NCBI GenBank assembly: GCA_028875055.1
Contig: JAPPGG010000012.1
Location: 1 to 36,297, forward strand
Reading direction: 5' to 3'
Origin: Chloroflexota bacterium
GTDB lineage: Bacteria; Chloroflexota; Dehalococcoidia; Lucifugimonadales; UBA3495
Length of the DNA: 36,297 bases
The notes beneath the pieces are model-generated. The model worked only from the letters and a program-made list of their open reading frames with translations. It had not been told where the DNA came from and searched no databases. Made by a program: the position numbers and the translations under genes. Below are positions 8,547 to 17,377 of the stretch, one piece after another. Each line of letters begins with the position of its first letter. The stretch's first letter is position 1.

Positions 8547-8641
8547 TAGGCCCGAAAATCTGACAAGGACCTTTCGTGGCTTTTTGTGGAAACGATTCGC
8601 CCTTCTTCGAACTAGAAAGGGCCAGGAATAAGGGGCGTTCC

Positions 8642-8670
8642 ATTCGTGCCCCTTCGTGTCCTTCGTGGAT
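8642..8670 (+). repeat. ATTCGTGG-type dispersed repeat, copy 3
   Basis: ATTCGTGCCCCTTCGTGTCC followed by TTCGTGGATTG, with a further TTCGTGGATTG at about 8674-8684, resembles copies at 3521 and 4812. It lies at the right edge of the AT-rich helicase unit, between that unit and the dienelactone hydrolase gene. Confidence 0.45.
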
Positions 8671-8694
8671 TGTTTCGTGGATTGAATGGAAAGC

Positions 8695-9408
8695 TTACGC
8701 CTTCAGGTATTTGTCAAAAAATTCAATGGTCCGGGGCCAGGCCACCGCCGCCCCCTCCGCATTGTGGCGCGCGCCCGTCCAGTCCATAAAGGCATGGTCC
8801 GCGCCAGCGTAGGTGTGGAAGGTATGCTCCTTCCCCAGCCGCGTTAGCTCCGCGTCCAGCTTGGCCATGTCCTCCTGCGACGGGTTCCGGTCTATCTCGC
8901 CAAAGTGGAACAGCATGGGACAGCTGATGTCCCCGGACAGTTCAAAGGGCGTCTTCTCGGGGTCGCCCCACTTGCCCATGATGGTGCCGCCGTAGAAGGG
9001 CACGGTGGCCTTGAAGATGGGATTGACCGCCGCCATCAGCCAGGCGACGCGTCCGCCCATGCAGAAGCCGGTGACGCCGATCCGGTCGTTGTCGATGGCC
9101 GAGTTGCCCGTCAGGAAGTCCACCGCCGCGTTCATGTCGGCGATGACGTCCGCGTCGTTCAGGTAGTTCAGCCGCTCCAGCCGACCACCGTTCAACTGCT
9201 CGTCGGTGTAGCGATGGAACAGGTCGGGCACCACGGCCACGTAGCCCTCCTCGGCGAACCGGTCGGCCATAACCTTGTCAAACTCGTCCATTCCGCCCAC
9301 GTGAAAGGCGATCACCACGGCGGGAAAGGGCCCCGACCCCTCGGGCACCGCGGCATACATGTCCATTTCATTACCGTTAACCGTCAACTTGTCCATAAAG
9401 GATGGCAT
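8695..9408 (-). CDS. Dienelactone hydrolase family protein
   Basis: This is a cytoplasmic alpha/beta hydrolase of the carboxymethylenebutenolidase family, which opens dienelactone to maleylacetate in (chloro)catechol catabolism; many members act on other lactones or esters. The 237-aa product carries the Cys-His-Asp triad of the family: C116 in GFCMGG, D173 in GEIDRNP and H205 in GADHAF. Length matches the family. The frame stays open further upstream, but the ATG at 9408 is chosen because GGAGG lies 9 nt before it; the upstream extension (RPASRDQSRHRR) is unlike the family. The maleylacetate-reductase-like gene lies upstream on the same strand across a 361-nt gap. The two enzymes catalyse consecutive steps in the textbook pathway, supporting but not proving the substrate. 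Confidence 0.85.
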   Translation of the reverse strand: MPSFMDKLTVNGNEMDMYAAVPEGSGPFPAVVIAFHVGGMDEFDKVMADRFAEEGYVAVVPDLFHRYTDEQLNGGRLERLNYLNDADVIADMNAAVDFLTGNSAIDNDRIGVTGFCMGGRVAWLMAAVNPIFKATVPFYGGTIMGKWGDPEKTPFELSGDISCPMLFHFGEIDRNPSQEDMAKLDAELTRLGKEHTFHTYAGADHAFMDWTGARHNAEGAAVAWPRTIEFFDKYLKA

Positions 9409-9769
9409 TACAGAAAACCTCCGATGTCTGGATTGATCTCGACTCGCCGGCCTCACCGGCCTGCCCATTGTAGCAAAGTAATGGCGCTCTCATCCCCGCC
9501 GGCCCTCCTCAGCCCCGGGCAATCGCGTCTCAAATGGAGGCTGATATTCTGAACAGCGGTCATGTCGCCCTGAGCATGCCGAAGGGCCTGAGAGCCTTGT
9601 CCTCAGCCCGGTTTCAGGTCCGAAAGCACGCTTGTATGGCGGATCCAGCCTTTGAGACTTCGCTCAGAGTGGCAGTCAGTTTACCCGCGACTGCCCCGCT
9701 CCGTAGCCTCGCCACGGGGATTTTCATTCCCTTGGCGATAATCCGTGGGCATTCACGGCTAACCCCGCC
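9409..9769. other. Intergenic gap with dispersed repeat copy B
   Basis: No gene is seen. The gap separates the dienelactone hydrolase start from the end of the maleylacetate-reductase-like gene. It holds the dispersed repeat at 9561-9648 and otherwise unremarkable GC-rich sequence. No clear promoter for the hydrolase was identified. Confidence 0.6.
9561..9648 (+). repeat. Dispersed repeat, copy B
   Basis: This is the second copy of the repeat at 346-434, starting CATGTCGCCCTGAGCATGCC and ending GATCCAG. The two copies align over the full 88-89 nt with about a dozen substitutions and one small gap by eye. Confidence 0.65.
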
Positions 9770-10966
9770 CTACCACGCCCTCTCCAGCAGCGGCAGCAAT
9801 TCCTCGGGCCTCGTTACCTCCACCGGGTTGTTGCGCGACGGGCCGTCCTCCAGCGTCATCCGGGCGATTTCGGGCAGGTCCTCCTGGGGGATTTCCAGCT
9901 CTCGCAGCCGGTGGGGCATGCCCAGTTCCAGGATGAACTGGTCCACCACCTGCGCCACCGCTTCCGAGGCCACTTCGTCGCTCATCCCCCGGGTGTCCAG
10001 TCCGGCCGCCTCCGCCAGCATGGCCTGCTTGTCCGCCGAGGCCGGACGGTTGAACTCCATCACGTAGGGCTGGGTTACGCAGGAGGTGTAGCCGTGCCCC
10101 ACGCTGTACTTGACGCCGATGACGTGACCGATGGCATGGCTCAACCCTGATCCTACGCTGGGCGCGCCCATCATCGACATCCACGCCCCCATCAGGCACC
10201 CGAGGCGGGCTTCCGGGTTGCCCATCTCCTCCCTGGACTGGGGCAGGTGCCTGAAGAGCAGTTCCGCCGCCTTCTGGGTGGTGGCGTCGGTGGCCGGCTG
10301 GCTTCCCCGGCAGTACAGCCGCTCGATACAGTGGTCCAGGGCCTTGACGCCGCTGGACAGCCAAAGCCAGTCCGGGGTCCCCTCGGTCATGTCCGGGTCC
10401 AGGACTATCAAATGGGCGTACAGCCCGGGGTGCCTCACCCTTATCTTGTGCCCCGCCTGGTCGTCCAGGACGTTCCCGCCGCCGGTGTTGAACTCGCCGG
10501 CCGACAGGGTGGTGGGTATGGACACCTGCAGGGGCAGCCTGGCGCGGTCGGCCGTGGACTGGAAGTTGCCGCCGCCCTGGTGCCCCCGTTCCCGCAGGGC
10601 ATCCTCGGTGGTCAGCCCCTCGGCCATCATCACCCCGATCATGCGGGCGGCGTCGGAGATGGTGCTGCCTCCCACGCCCACCAGCGTGTCCACGCCGTTG
10701 TCCAGGGCAATCTGCGTAGCCTCCACCGCGGTGGCCAGGGGCGCCCGCTGCGGCAGGTTGGAATAGACTGCCAGGCACCTGCCGCCCAGCAGGCTCTCCA
10801 CCCGCTTGACCGTGTCCGTCCGCTCGGCGATGCTCCGCCCCGACAGCACCATCACCCGCCGGCTGCCCAGTCGGTCCAGCTCCGAGGGCAGGTCTTCTGC
10901 CCTCCCCTGTCCAAAGATAACCTTCGAAGGTACCGGCGGCTCGTAGGTACCGTACAGTCCGGCCAT
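9770..10966 (-). CDS. Iron-containing alcohol dehydrogenase-fold protein, maleylacetate reductase-like
   Basis: The 398-aa protein belongs to the group III (Fe-ADH/dehydroquinate-synthase fold) dehydrogenases, most like maleylacetate reductases, which reduce maleylacetate to 3-oxoadipate with NAD(P)H. It shows the nucleotide motif GVGGSTISDAAR (97-108), the TTLSAGEFNTGG segment, and HAIGH plus GHGYTSC (H277, H281, H291). The position of the usual metal-ligand Asp in the family signature (G-M-D-A-L) is K208 here (GVKALDHCIE). Maleylacetate reductases also deviate at this site, so a metal-independent enzyme is plausible. The ATG start at 10966 has AGAGGTGA about 5 nt upstream. The downstream neighbour on the same strand is the dienelactone hydrolase. 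Another substrate such as hydroxyacid-oxoacid transhydrogenation cannot be excluded. Confidence 0.82.
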   Translation of the reverse strand: MAGLYGTYEPPVPSKVIFGQGRAEDLPSELDRLGSRRVMVLSGRSIAERTDTVKRVESLLGGRCLAVYSNLPQRAPLATAVEATQIALDNGVDTLVGVGGSTISDAARMIGVMMAEGLTTEDALRERGHQGGGNFQSTADRARLPLQVSIPTTLSAGEFNTGGGNVLDDQAGHKIRVRHPGLYAHLIVLDPDMTEGTPDWLWLSSGVKALDHCIERLYCRGSQPATDATTQKAAELLFRHLPQSREEMGNPEARLGCLMGAWMSMMGAPSVGSGLSHAIGHVIGVKYSVGHGYTSCVTQPYVMEFNRPASADKQAMLAEAAGLDTRGMSDEVASEAVAQVVDQFILELGMPHRLRELEIPQEDLPEIARMTLEDGPSRNNPVEVTRPEELLPLLERAW

Positions 10967-11064
10967 GGAATCACCTCTCTCCTCTATCCGTTCAGGTTCA
11001 CCCTTGCCGTGAGTTTAGCCCCAAAGGCCATGGTAAACAACCGCCGTCCGCGGGGCAGCCTGCG

Positions 11065-11093
11065 TTGACACTGAATAGGGGCCTACCTATACT
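11065..11093 (+). promoter_or_regulatory. Strong sigma70-type promoter for the ThDP enzyme gene
   Basis: A perfect TTGACA (11065-11070) is followed after exactly 17 nt by TATACT (11088-11093). Transcription would start near 11100, leaving a leader of about 80 nt before the ATG at 11179. This is the best promoter match noticed in the window. No riboswitch fold was recognised in the leader. Confidence 0.72.
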
Positions 11094-11178
11094 CAACCCA
11101 GGGTAGCCCAACTACCTCCCTCTGCAGGTTCAGGAAGCAGCCCTGCTGCCCTGACTCCAAACACTAGGAGGCCATAGC

Positions 11179-12888
11179 ATGACGCAAGCTCACACCCGGG
11201 ACGGCGGAGACGCCATTCTGGAAGCCTTCCGCAACCTGGGCATCGACTACATCATCTCCTCCCCGGGGTCTGAGTGGGCGCCCGTTTGGGAAGCCCTGGC
11301 CCGCCAGAAAATAGAAGAGGTAGATGGCCCAACCTACATCAACTGCTGGCACGAAACCCTGGCCGTGGATATGGCCCTGGGCTACACCCGGGTCACTGGC
11401 AAGATGCAGGCCGTACTCCTCCACGCGGGCGTGGGCCTGCTCCAGGGCGGCGTGGGCATCCACAGCGCCTACCTCGGCGAGGTGCCAATGCTGGTCTGCT
11501 CGGGCGAGGCAAACAGCTACGGCGAGAATCCCGAGCTTGATCCCCAGGGTCAGTGGTACCGCAACCTCAGCGTTGTCGGCGGCCCCAACCGCTTTGTTGA
11601 CCCCTTCGTCAAGTGGAGCGGACAGGCCACCAGCCCCTACACCCTCTACGAGCAGCTGGTACGCGCCGGCGAAATGGCCCAGCGCGTCCCCAAGGGCCCG
11701 ACTTTCCTGGACATCCCCATCGAGACGATGATCCACGACTGGGCTCCCCCTGCCAAGATCCGCCGCGTAGCCCAGGCCCCCAAGATACAGCCGGCTGCCG
11801 ATTCCATTGAACGACTGGCAGACCTCATCGCCAACAGCAGCCTTCCCCTGATAATCACCGAAGGGTCGGGACAGGAAGTTGCCGGTTACGAGAGCCTGGT
11901 CAACCTGGCGGAAATGATGGGCATCCCGGTCACTGAGAGCTCCTCTATCTACGCCAACTTCCCCAAGGGGCACCCTCTGTACCTGGGGACTCCTGAGGCC
12001 TACCTGAACCAGTGCGACCTGGTGTTGCTGCTGGGCGCTCGCTCCCCCTGGTATCCGCCCAGCGCCGGCCCGGCCAGCGCGACCGTAGTCGCCCTGGGTG
12101 AGAACCCGCTGAAGGGACAGATGGTGTACCAGAACCTCCTGGCCGATATGTACGTTGAAGGAGATATGACCATCACCCTTCAGCTGTTGACCGAAGCGCT
12201 TGAAGCCAATGGGGCTATGAAGGGGTCCAACGCGGCAAAGATAGCTCAGCGCCGCGAACGGTGGACTGCCGAGCATGACCGCCTGACTGCCGCCCGCCAG
12301 GCTGCCGAGGAAGCAGCTCGGACCAGGTCCCCCATAGATCCGGTCTGGCTCTGCGCCGCCATAAGCGAGGCCATGCCCGACAACACCGCCTACGCGGAAG
12401 AGGTAACGTCCCACCGGGGTCAGGTGCTGCGCCACGTGCAGTGGGACCGTCCTCAAAGCTACTTCCACCCCAACGGCGGCCTTGGCCAGGGGCTTGGCCT
12501 GGCGCTGGGAGTAAAACTGGCTATGCCCGACCGGCCGGTGGTGGCCCTGATGGGTGACGGCGGCTTCCTCTACAACCCTGTGACCCAGAGCTTTGGCGTT
12601 GCCTGCGAGGCCAACCTGCCCTTCCTGACCGTGATCTTTAACAACGGCAATTACGAAGCCATGCGCCGCAACCACGCCCATTACTATCCCGATGGCGACG
12701 CCGCCCGCTCCGGCATCTGGCACGGTGTCCACATTCCGGGCCCTGACTATCCCAAGCTGGTGGACCCCTTTGGGGGCTACGGGGTCAGGGTCGAGGATCC
12801 GGCGGAACTGGTGCCCGCCCTGAAGAAGGCGCTGGATGCCGTTAATGATGGCCGGATCGCCCTGGTGGACGTGGCTCTTTCCATCTAG
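11179..12888 (+). CDS. ThDP-dependent enzyme, acetolactate synthase/benzoylformate decarboxylase family
   Basis: The 569-aa cytoplasmic enzyme has the three-domain layout of the acetolactate synthase family. The N-terminal pyrimidine domain carries the catalytic Glu (E59, in CWHETLAVDMALGYTRVTGK). A central TPP_enzyme_M-like domain spans about 190-330. The C-terminal domain carries the Mg-ThDP motif beginning GDGGFLYN (459-466) and ending NNGNY. It lacks the specific signatures needed to name a substrate; candidates include 2-oxoacid decarboxylation or carboligation. The ATG start has AGGAGG at 11166-11171. It has its own strong promoter (11065-11093). A hairpin follows at about 12972-12996, before argS. 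Assignment as biosynthetic IlvB is unlikely because no IlvN or IlvC gene is nearby. Confidence 0.85.
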   Translation: MTQAHTRDGGDAILEAFRNLGIDYIISSPGSEWAPVWEALARQKIEEVDGPTYINCWHETLAVDMALGYTRVTGKMQAVLLHAGVGLLQGGVGIHSAYLGEVPMLVCSGEANSYGENPELDPQGQWYRNLSVVGGPNRFVDPFVKWSGQATSPYTLYEQLVRAGEMAQRVPKGPTFLDIPIETMIHDWAPPAKIRRVAQAPKIQPAADSIERLADLIANSSLPLIITEGSGQEVAGYESLVNLAEMMGIPVTESSSIYANFPKGHPLYLGTPEAYLNQCDLVLLLGARSPWYPPSAGPASATVVALGENPLKGQMVYQNLLADMYVEGDMTITLQLLTEALEANGAMKGSNAAKIAQRRERWTAEHDRLTAARQAAEEAARTRSPIDPVWLCAAISEAMPDNTAYAEEVTSHRGQVLRHVQWDRPQSYFHPNGGLGQGLGLALGVKLAMPDRPVVALMGDGGFLYNPVTQSFGVACEANLPFLTVIFNNGNYEAMRRNHAHYYPDGDAARSGIWHGVHIPGPDYPKLVDPFGGYGVRVEDPAELVPALKKALDAVNDGRIALVDVALSI

Positions 12889-12971
12889 TTTGTGGTGGCC
12901 GGACGGAGCGCGATTGGCTTGTTCCGTCGTTCCACAAGCCTGTAATCCGTTTTGGCTTTGGTTTAGAATAG

Positions 12972-12996
12972 TAGCCCGTTTCCCAATAACGGGTTA
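12972..12996. terminator. Hairpin between the ThDP gene and argS
   Basis: TAGCCCGTT (12972-12980) pairs with AACGGGTTA (12988-12996), 9 bp including one G-U, around the loop TCCCAAT. It lies 84 nt after the ThDP gene stop and about 40 nt before argS. It lacks a T-tract, so it may be a weak terminator or a leader structure of argS. Confidence 0.35.
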
Positions 12997-13035
12997 AGAC
13001 TCCTATTTGAAGTATTAGTGAAAAGGTAAATCGTA

Positions 13036-14715
13036 ATGGCAACGGCATTGGTTCGAGACCGCATTCAGGAAATGGTGGCGGAGGCCATCGGCAAGGCACG
13101 CCAGGAAGGGGCAATCCAGCTGGAGTCAATGCCAGAGGTCCTGGTGGAGCGCCCGGGCAATCCCGACCACGGGGATTTCGCTACAAGCCTGCCCCTGCGC
13201 CTGGCCCGCGCGACTCGAATCAACCCGCTGCAATTGGCTGAAACCCTGGTGGGGTTTATCCCCTCAGCCGCTGAAGTGAAGAAGGTGGAGGCTGCCCACC
13301 CCGGTTTCATCAACTTTTACCTGGAGGACGCGTGGGTACAGAGCCAGGTGGAGGCCGTCAGGCAGGCCGGGGACCAGTACGGAAACGTCCCTTCGGGTGA
13401 CGGCCGCCCGGTAATGGTGGAGTTCGTCAGCGTAAATCCCACCGGTCCGGTGCACGTGGGTCACACCCGGGGCGCCGTCCTGGGCAGCGCGCTGGCCAAC
13501 ACGCTGGACGCCGCCGGTTACCAGGTGACCCGGGAATACTACGTCAACGATGCTGGCACCCAGATGGAGGCCTTCTATCGCTCGGTTTACGCCCGCTACC
13601 GGGAAGTTCTGGGAAAGGACTTTGAATTTCCCTCCAACGGTTATGCCGGTGACTACATTTACGACCTGGCCCGGGAGATTGCCGACACCGAGGGCGAACG
13701 GTTTGTGGACGTAGAAGAGGGGCAAGCCGTACGGCAGATCGGAGACGTCGCCCGGGAAAAGATGGTGTCCCTGATCAGGGAGGACCTGCAGGAAATTGGC
13801 GTGTCCTTTGATAACTGGTTCAGCGAACGCTCCCTTTACGGCAACCAGGAGTACGAGCAGGCCATGGACCTGCTCCGGGAGAACAATTACCTGTCGGAGC
13901 GGGAAAACGCCCTGTGGTTCAACTCCACCATGCTGGGGGACGACAAGGACAACGTCGTAGTAAGGTCCTCGGGAGAGCCGACCTACTTCGCCTCGGACAT
14001 TGCCTACCACTACAACAAGTTCGTAAAGCGGCAGTTCGACCATGTGATCGATATCTGGGGCGCCGACCACCAGGGGCACGTGCCACGGATGAAAGCTGCG
14101 GTGGAAGCCCTGGGGATAGAGCCGGACGACCTGACGGTTCTCATCTCGCAGATGGTAACCCTGAAGCGCGGTTCGGAAGTGGTGCGGGCCTCCAAGCGCA
14201 CCGGCGATTTCATTACTTTGAGGGAACTGGCTGATGAAGTGGGCTCCGACGCCTGCCGGTATTTCTTCCTGGCGCGGTCGCCCTCCACCCAAATGGAGTT
14301 CGACCTGGAACTGGCCAAGAAGGAATCGTCGGAAAACCCCGTCTATTACATTCAGTACGCCCATGCTCGCAACGTCAGCATCCTCAACCTGGCTCGGAGC
14401 CGCGATATTGACTGGAGCCAGGGGGATGTTTCCCTGCTCACCGACCCCAACGAACTTAACCTGATCCGTACCATGATCCGGCTGCCCGAACTGGTGGACC
14501 AGATGGCTCGCACCCTGGAACCCCACCATCTGCCCCACTATGCCATGGAACTGGCTACGGCCTTCCACTGGTTCTACGAGAACTGCCGGGTCATATCAGC
14601 CAACGCCGAGGACAACGACATCACCCTGGCGCGCCTCAAGCTGGTGGAATCGGCCCAGATCGTCTTCCGCCGCGCCCTGGAATTGATGGGCATGACCGCG
14701 CCCGAACGGATGTAA
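13036..14715 (+). CDS. argS: Arginyl-tRNA synthetase
   Basis: This class I aminoacyl-tRNA synthetase charges tRNA-Arg in the cytoplasm. The 559-aa length is normal for bacterial ArgS. It has the N-terminal Arg-specific domain (about 1-110), the HIGH box as H140-V-G-H143 inside the hallmark VSVNPTGPVHVGHTRGAVLG, the conserved WGADHQGHVPRMKAA segment, and the KMSKR-like loop R384-A-S-K-R-T-G390. It ends with the all-helical anticodon-binding domain, whose C-terminus EARE-type ending here reads LELMGMTAPERM. The ATG start at 13036 has an AAAAGG-like SD about 11 nt upstream, which is modest. It is most likely a single-gene unit, since the next gene is 841 nt away. Confidence 0.96.
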   Translation: MATALVRDRIQEMVAEAIGKARQEGAIQLESMPEVLVERPGNPDHGDFATSLPLRLARATRINPLQLAETLVGFIPSAAEVKKVEAAHPGFINFYLEDAWVQSQVEAVRQAGDQYGNVPSGDGRPVMVEFVSVNPTGPVHVGHTRGAVLGSALANTLDAAGYQVTREYYVNDAGTQMEAFYRSVYARYREVLGKDFEFPSNGYAGDYIYDLAREIADTEGERFVDVEEGQAVRQIGDVAREKMVSLIREDLQEIGVSFDNWFSERSLYGNQEYEQAMDLLRENNYLSERENALWFNSTMLGDDKDNVVVRSSGEPTYFASDIAYHYNKFVKRQFDHVIDIWGADHQGHVPRMKAAVEALGIEPDDLTVLISQMVTLKRGSEVVRASKRTGDFITLRELADEVGSDACRYFFLARSPSTQMEFDLELAKKESSENPVYYIQYAHARNVSILNLARSRDIDWSQGDVSLLTDPNELNLIRTMIRLPELVDQMARTLEPHHLPHYAMELATAFHWFYENCRVISANAEDNDITLARLKLVESAQIVFRRALELMGMTAPERM

Positions 14716-15556
14716 ACATCTGAGGGGTACCAATGCCCCTGCCTGGTCCCTCGCAAAGTTCAACTACGGCCCTAGAGTGGCCCCGCACGTTGCGGAGCCA
14801 CACCTGTTGAGGACTGCCACCAACCAGGAGCGCAAGGCGCTCCGGACCTGGCGCTGCCGCCGAATTCCTTTTGCTGCCATTCTCGGCCATGTTGTCCCAT
14901 CTCCCACGTTGCCCACGTGGGGCTTCTCGATATGGGGAGAATAGCGGGTTCTGAACGTGTGACCCGGGGGGATGCCCTCACTCCCGGCCCTCTCCAGCGG
15001 GGGAAGTTGAGCAAGAGATTTGCGGCTGGCCGTTCTTCGGGACGGTACGGCCGAAAACCCTTAAGGTACCGGGTCGGTTCCATCCCACAGGCCAAGCCCG
15101 TTCGCTGGAATCGGTTGGAATTCCTGGCTTCGTTCCGGGGGGCGGCGGACCATGCGCATTCTGGTCCTGGTCGGTCCCTCTGCCGCATTCTCAGGGCAGG
15201 CGGGGGCTTTCGTCCGTTACTGGAGCAGAAAGCAGGAAGGGGTAGTTGGCGGCTGAAAAAGCGGCTGCAGGAAGGTGGTATTGCTGGAATGGACCGACAC
15301 GCCAGAATTGTCTGATTATTGTTAAATCAGATTAAATCTTGCTTGAATTATTTACAACTAAGGTATATTATGTCCGCTGTATTCACAGCATTTAAGCGGC
15401 ATTTTCGCCAGATTCCACGAGATTTCCCTTGCACGTCAGCTCTTTTCCCGGCTGACCCGTCAAATCCTGAATCCAAACTGAAACGGTGCGCACTCCCATC
15501 ACTTCCTGGACTTCTGCCAGGGCGATGGCCTACTTGCACCCCCTGAGGAAATCTAC
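14716..15556. other. 841-nt gap without a recognisable gene
   Basis: This is the longest gene-free stretch in the window. Open frames on both strands (for example 14917-15315) have no family resemblance and read through repeat-like sequence, including a segment at about 14965-15010 of the common CTCACTCCCGGCCCTCTCC type. A hairpin GGAGCGC-AAG-GCGCTCC lies at 14827-14843, extendable by CC/GG around a bulged A. From about 15310 the sequence becomes AT-richer and contains a candidate promoter (15343-15371) for the ABC exporter. No tRNA was recognised. A small RNA cannot be excluded. Confidence 0.6.
15343..15371 (+). promoter_or_regulatory. Candidate promoter for the ABC exporter operon
   Basis: TTGAAT (15343-15348) and TATTAT (15366-15371) are separated by 17 nt, inside a locally AT-rich stretch. 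The leader to the ATG at 15557 would be about 180 nt, long enough for regulation. No attenuator was recognised. Confidence 0.4.
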
Positions 15557-17377
15557 ATGAACATCCTGATGAGAATCACCCGGATGGCCTACTACTACCG
15601 CAAACGGCTGATTCTCGCTTATCTTTCCTTCTTCGCCGCGATAGGATTCTCCCTGCTGGTCCCCTGGCTCTTCGGCAAATCAATAGACCAACTGGTGGTT
15701 ATCGAGGGTGTGCTGGAAGAGGGGGGAAGGCTGATTCCCAACCCGGATCTTACCTGGCAGATCCTGTTCGTTATGGCCAGCCTGCTGCTGGGCGCCAGCC
15801 TGTGCCGCGGGTTCTTCGACTTTGCCCGCACCTACACCACCGACTCCCTTTCGCAGCTGGTCAGTTACGATTTCCGTAACCAGATTTATGACAAGCTGCA
15901 AAACGTCAGCTTCGCGTACCACGACAAGGAACACACCGGAAACCTGATGTCCAAGGCCACCGCGGACGTGGAGGCCATTCGCAGATTCGTCAACATGGGC
16001 CTGGTGCGCTCACTGGAAGTGGTGGTACGAACTATCGCCGTTACCAGCATCCTGATCTGGATCAACTGGGAACTGGCTCTCATCAGCCTGATATTCGTCC
16101 CCTTTTTGGTGTTGCGTTCCACCCTGGTAATCGGCAAGCTGCGCCGGATGTGGCTGCACGTGCAGGAGGTCAACGGTGAACTGGTAACCGTGCTTCAGGA
16201 AAACCTGGTAGGCATCCATGTGGTAAAGGCCTTCGGGTCGGAAAACTTCGAAAGGCGCAAATACGACAAGAAGGCCCAGGAACTGCGCGAGGAGTATTAC
16301 CAGTCGGAGAGGCTGCAGGGTACCAACAGCGCGTGGATGAGTCTTTACTTCACCTTCGCCCTGTGCCTGATTGTGTGGTACGGCGGCTGGGAAATCATTC
16401 GGGGCGACCTGACCCCCGGACAGCTGGCCCAGTTCGTGCTGTACCTGAACCAGTTGACCTTCCCGATCCGGGCGTCGGCGCAGATCATTAACAGCTTCTC
16501 CCGGGCCATATCATCGGGCCGACGTATCTTCGACGTTCTGGACAGCTCTTCTCCAGTGGAAGAGAAGCCGGACGCCAGGGTTATGGGCAGGGCAGAAGGT
16601 CACGTCCAGTTCAGGAGTGCGTCGTTTGCCTACGACGCTCGGTCTGCGACGCTCCAGAGTGTGAATATAGACGCAGAGCCGGGCAAGGTGACGGCCATCC
16701 TGGGCGCGCCGGGCAGCGGCAAGAGCACCATCGTCAACCTGATTCCCAGATTCTATGACGTAACCGACGGCGAGGTAACCATTGATGGAGATGACATCAG
16801 GGAATTTACCCTGGAGTCCCTGCGGCGCAACGTCGGTATCGTCCAGCAGGACATCTTCCTCTTTGACGCAACCATACGGGACAACATCGCATACGGGGTG
16901 TCGAACGCCAGCGAAGAGGACATCGTCAATGCGGCCAAGGTAGCCCAGCTCCACGACCAGATAATGTCCTTCGCCCACGGGTACGACACCTGGGTGGGTG
17001 AACGGGGCAGCACGCTTTCCGGCGGGCAACGGCAGCGACTGTCCATAGCCCGCACGGTTCTGGTGAATCCGCCCATTCTAATCCTGGACGATTCCACCTC
17101 CAGCGTGGACGTGGAAACCGAGCGCCAGATTCACCAGGCAATGGTGAATGTGATGAAGGGGAGGACGACCTTCGTTATTGCCCACCGGCTGAGTACGGTA
17201 CGGGAAGCGGACCAGATCCTGGTGCTGAAGGACGGACACATTGTTGAGGAGGGCAACCACGTCGAACTGATGGCCCGACGGGGTATATACCGCGACATTT
17301 ACGAGCTGCAACTGCGGCCCCAGGAGGAGGTCCTGCTGGACGCTTCCCTGGTCGGCGGCGACGGAGGTGACAACTAA
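15557..17377 (+). CDS. ABC exporter half-transporter with degenerate catalytic site (BmrC/TM287-like)
   Basis: The 606-aa protein consists of six transmembrane helices (about 1-320) fused to an ABC nucleotide-binding domain. It is the first subunit of a heterodimeric multidrug or lipid-type exporter in the cytoplasmic membrane. Walker A is G383-APGSGKS-T391 and the signature is a canonical LSGGQRQ. Walker B is LILD511-D512, where the catalytic Glu is replaced by Asp. This is the mark of the ATP-hydrolysis-deficient half in heterodimeric exporters. The H-loop is IAHRLST. The second subunit starts within the stop codon (TAATG overlap at 17375-17379), so the two are translationally coupled. The start is ATG at 15557 with GAGGAAA about 7 nt upstream. 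Substrate is unknown; no regulator gene is adjacent. Confidence 0.93.
   Translation: MNILMRITRMAYYYRKRLILAYLSFFAAIGFSLLVPWLFGKSIDQLVVIEGVLEEGGRLIPNPDLTWQILFVMASLLLGASLCRGFFDFARTYTTDSLSQLVSYDFRNQIYDKLQNVSFAYHDKEHTGNLMSKATADVEAIRRFVNMGLVRSLEVVVRTIAVTSILIWINWELALISLIFVPFLVLRSTLVIGKLRRMWLHVQEVNGELVTVLQENLVGIHVVKAFGSENFERRKYDKKAQELREEYYQSERLQGTNSAWMSLYFTFALCLIVWYGGWEIIRGDLTPGQLAQFVLYLNQLTFPIRASAQIINSFSRAISSGRRIFDVLDSSSPVEEKPDARVMGRAEGHVQFRSASFAYDARSATLQSVNIDAEPGKVTAILGAPGSGKSTIVNLIPRFYDVTDGEVTIDGDDIREFTLESLRRNVGIVQQDIFLFDATIRDNIAYGVSNASEEDIVNAAKVAQLHDQIMSFAHGYDTWVGERGSTLSGGQRQRLSIARTVLVNPPILILDDSTSSVDVETERQIHQAMVNVMKGRTTFVIAHRLSTVREADQILVLKDGHIVEEGNHVELMARRGIYRDIYELQLRPQEEVLLDASLVGGDGGDN

Noticed and set aside
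11094-11178. TPP riboswitch or T-box in the leader of the ThDP enzyme
   Set aside because: The about 80-nt leader shows none of the conserved motifs of those RNAs by eye.
14917-15315. 132-aa frame between argS and the ABC exporter
   Set aside because: Composition is Arg/Gly-rich, it contains repeat-derived sequence (VTRGDALTPGPLQRG), and no homology is recognisable. An equally long frame lies on the opposite strand.
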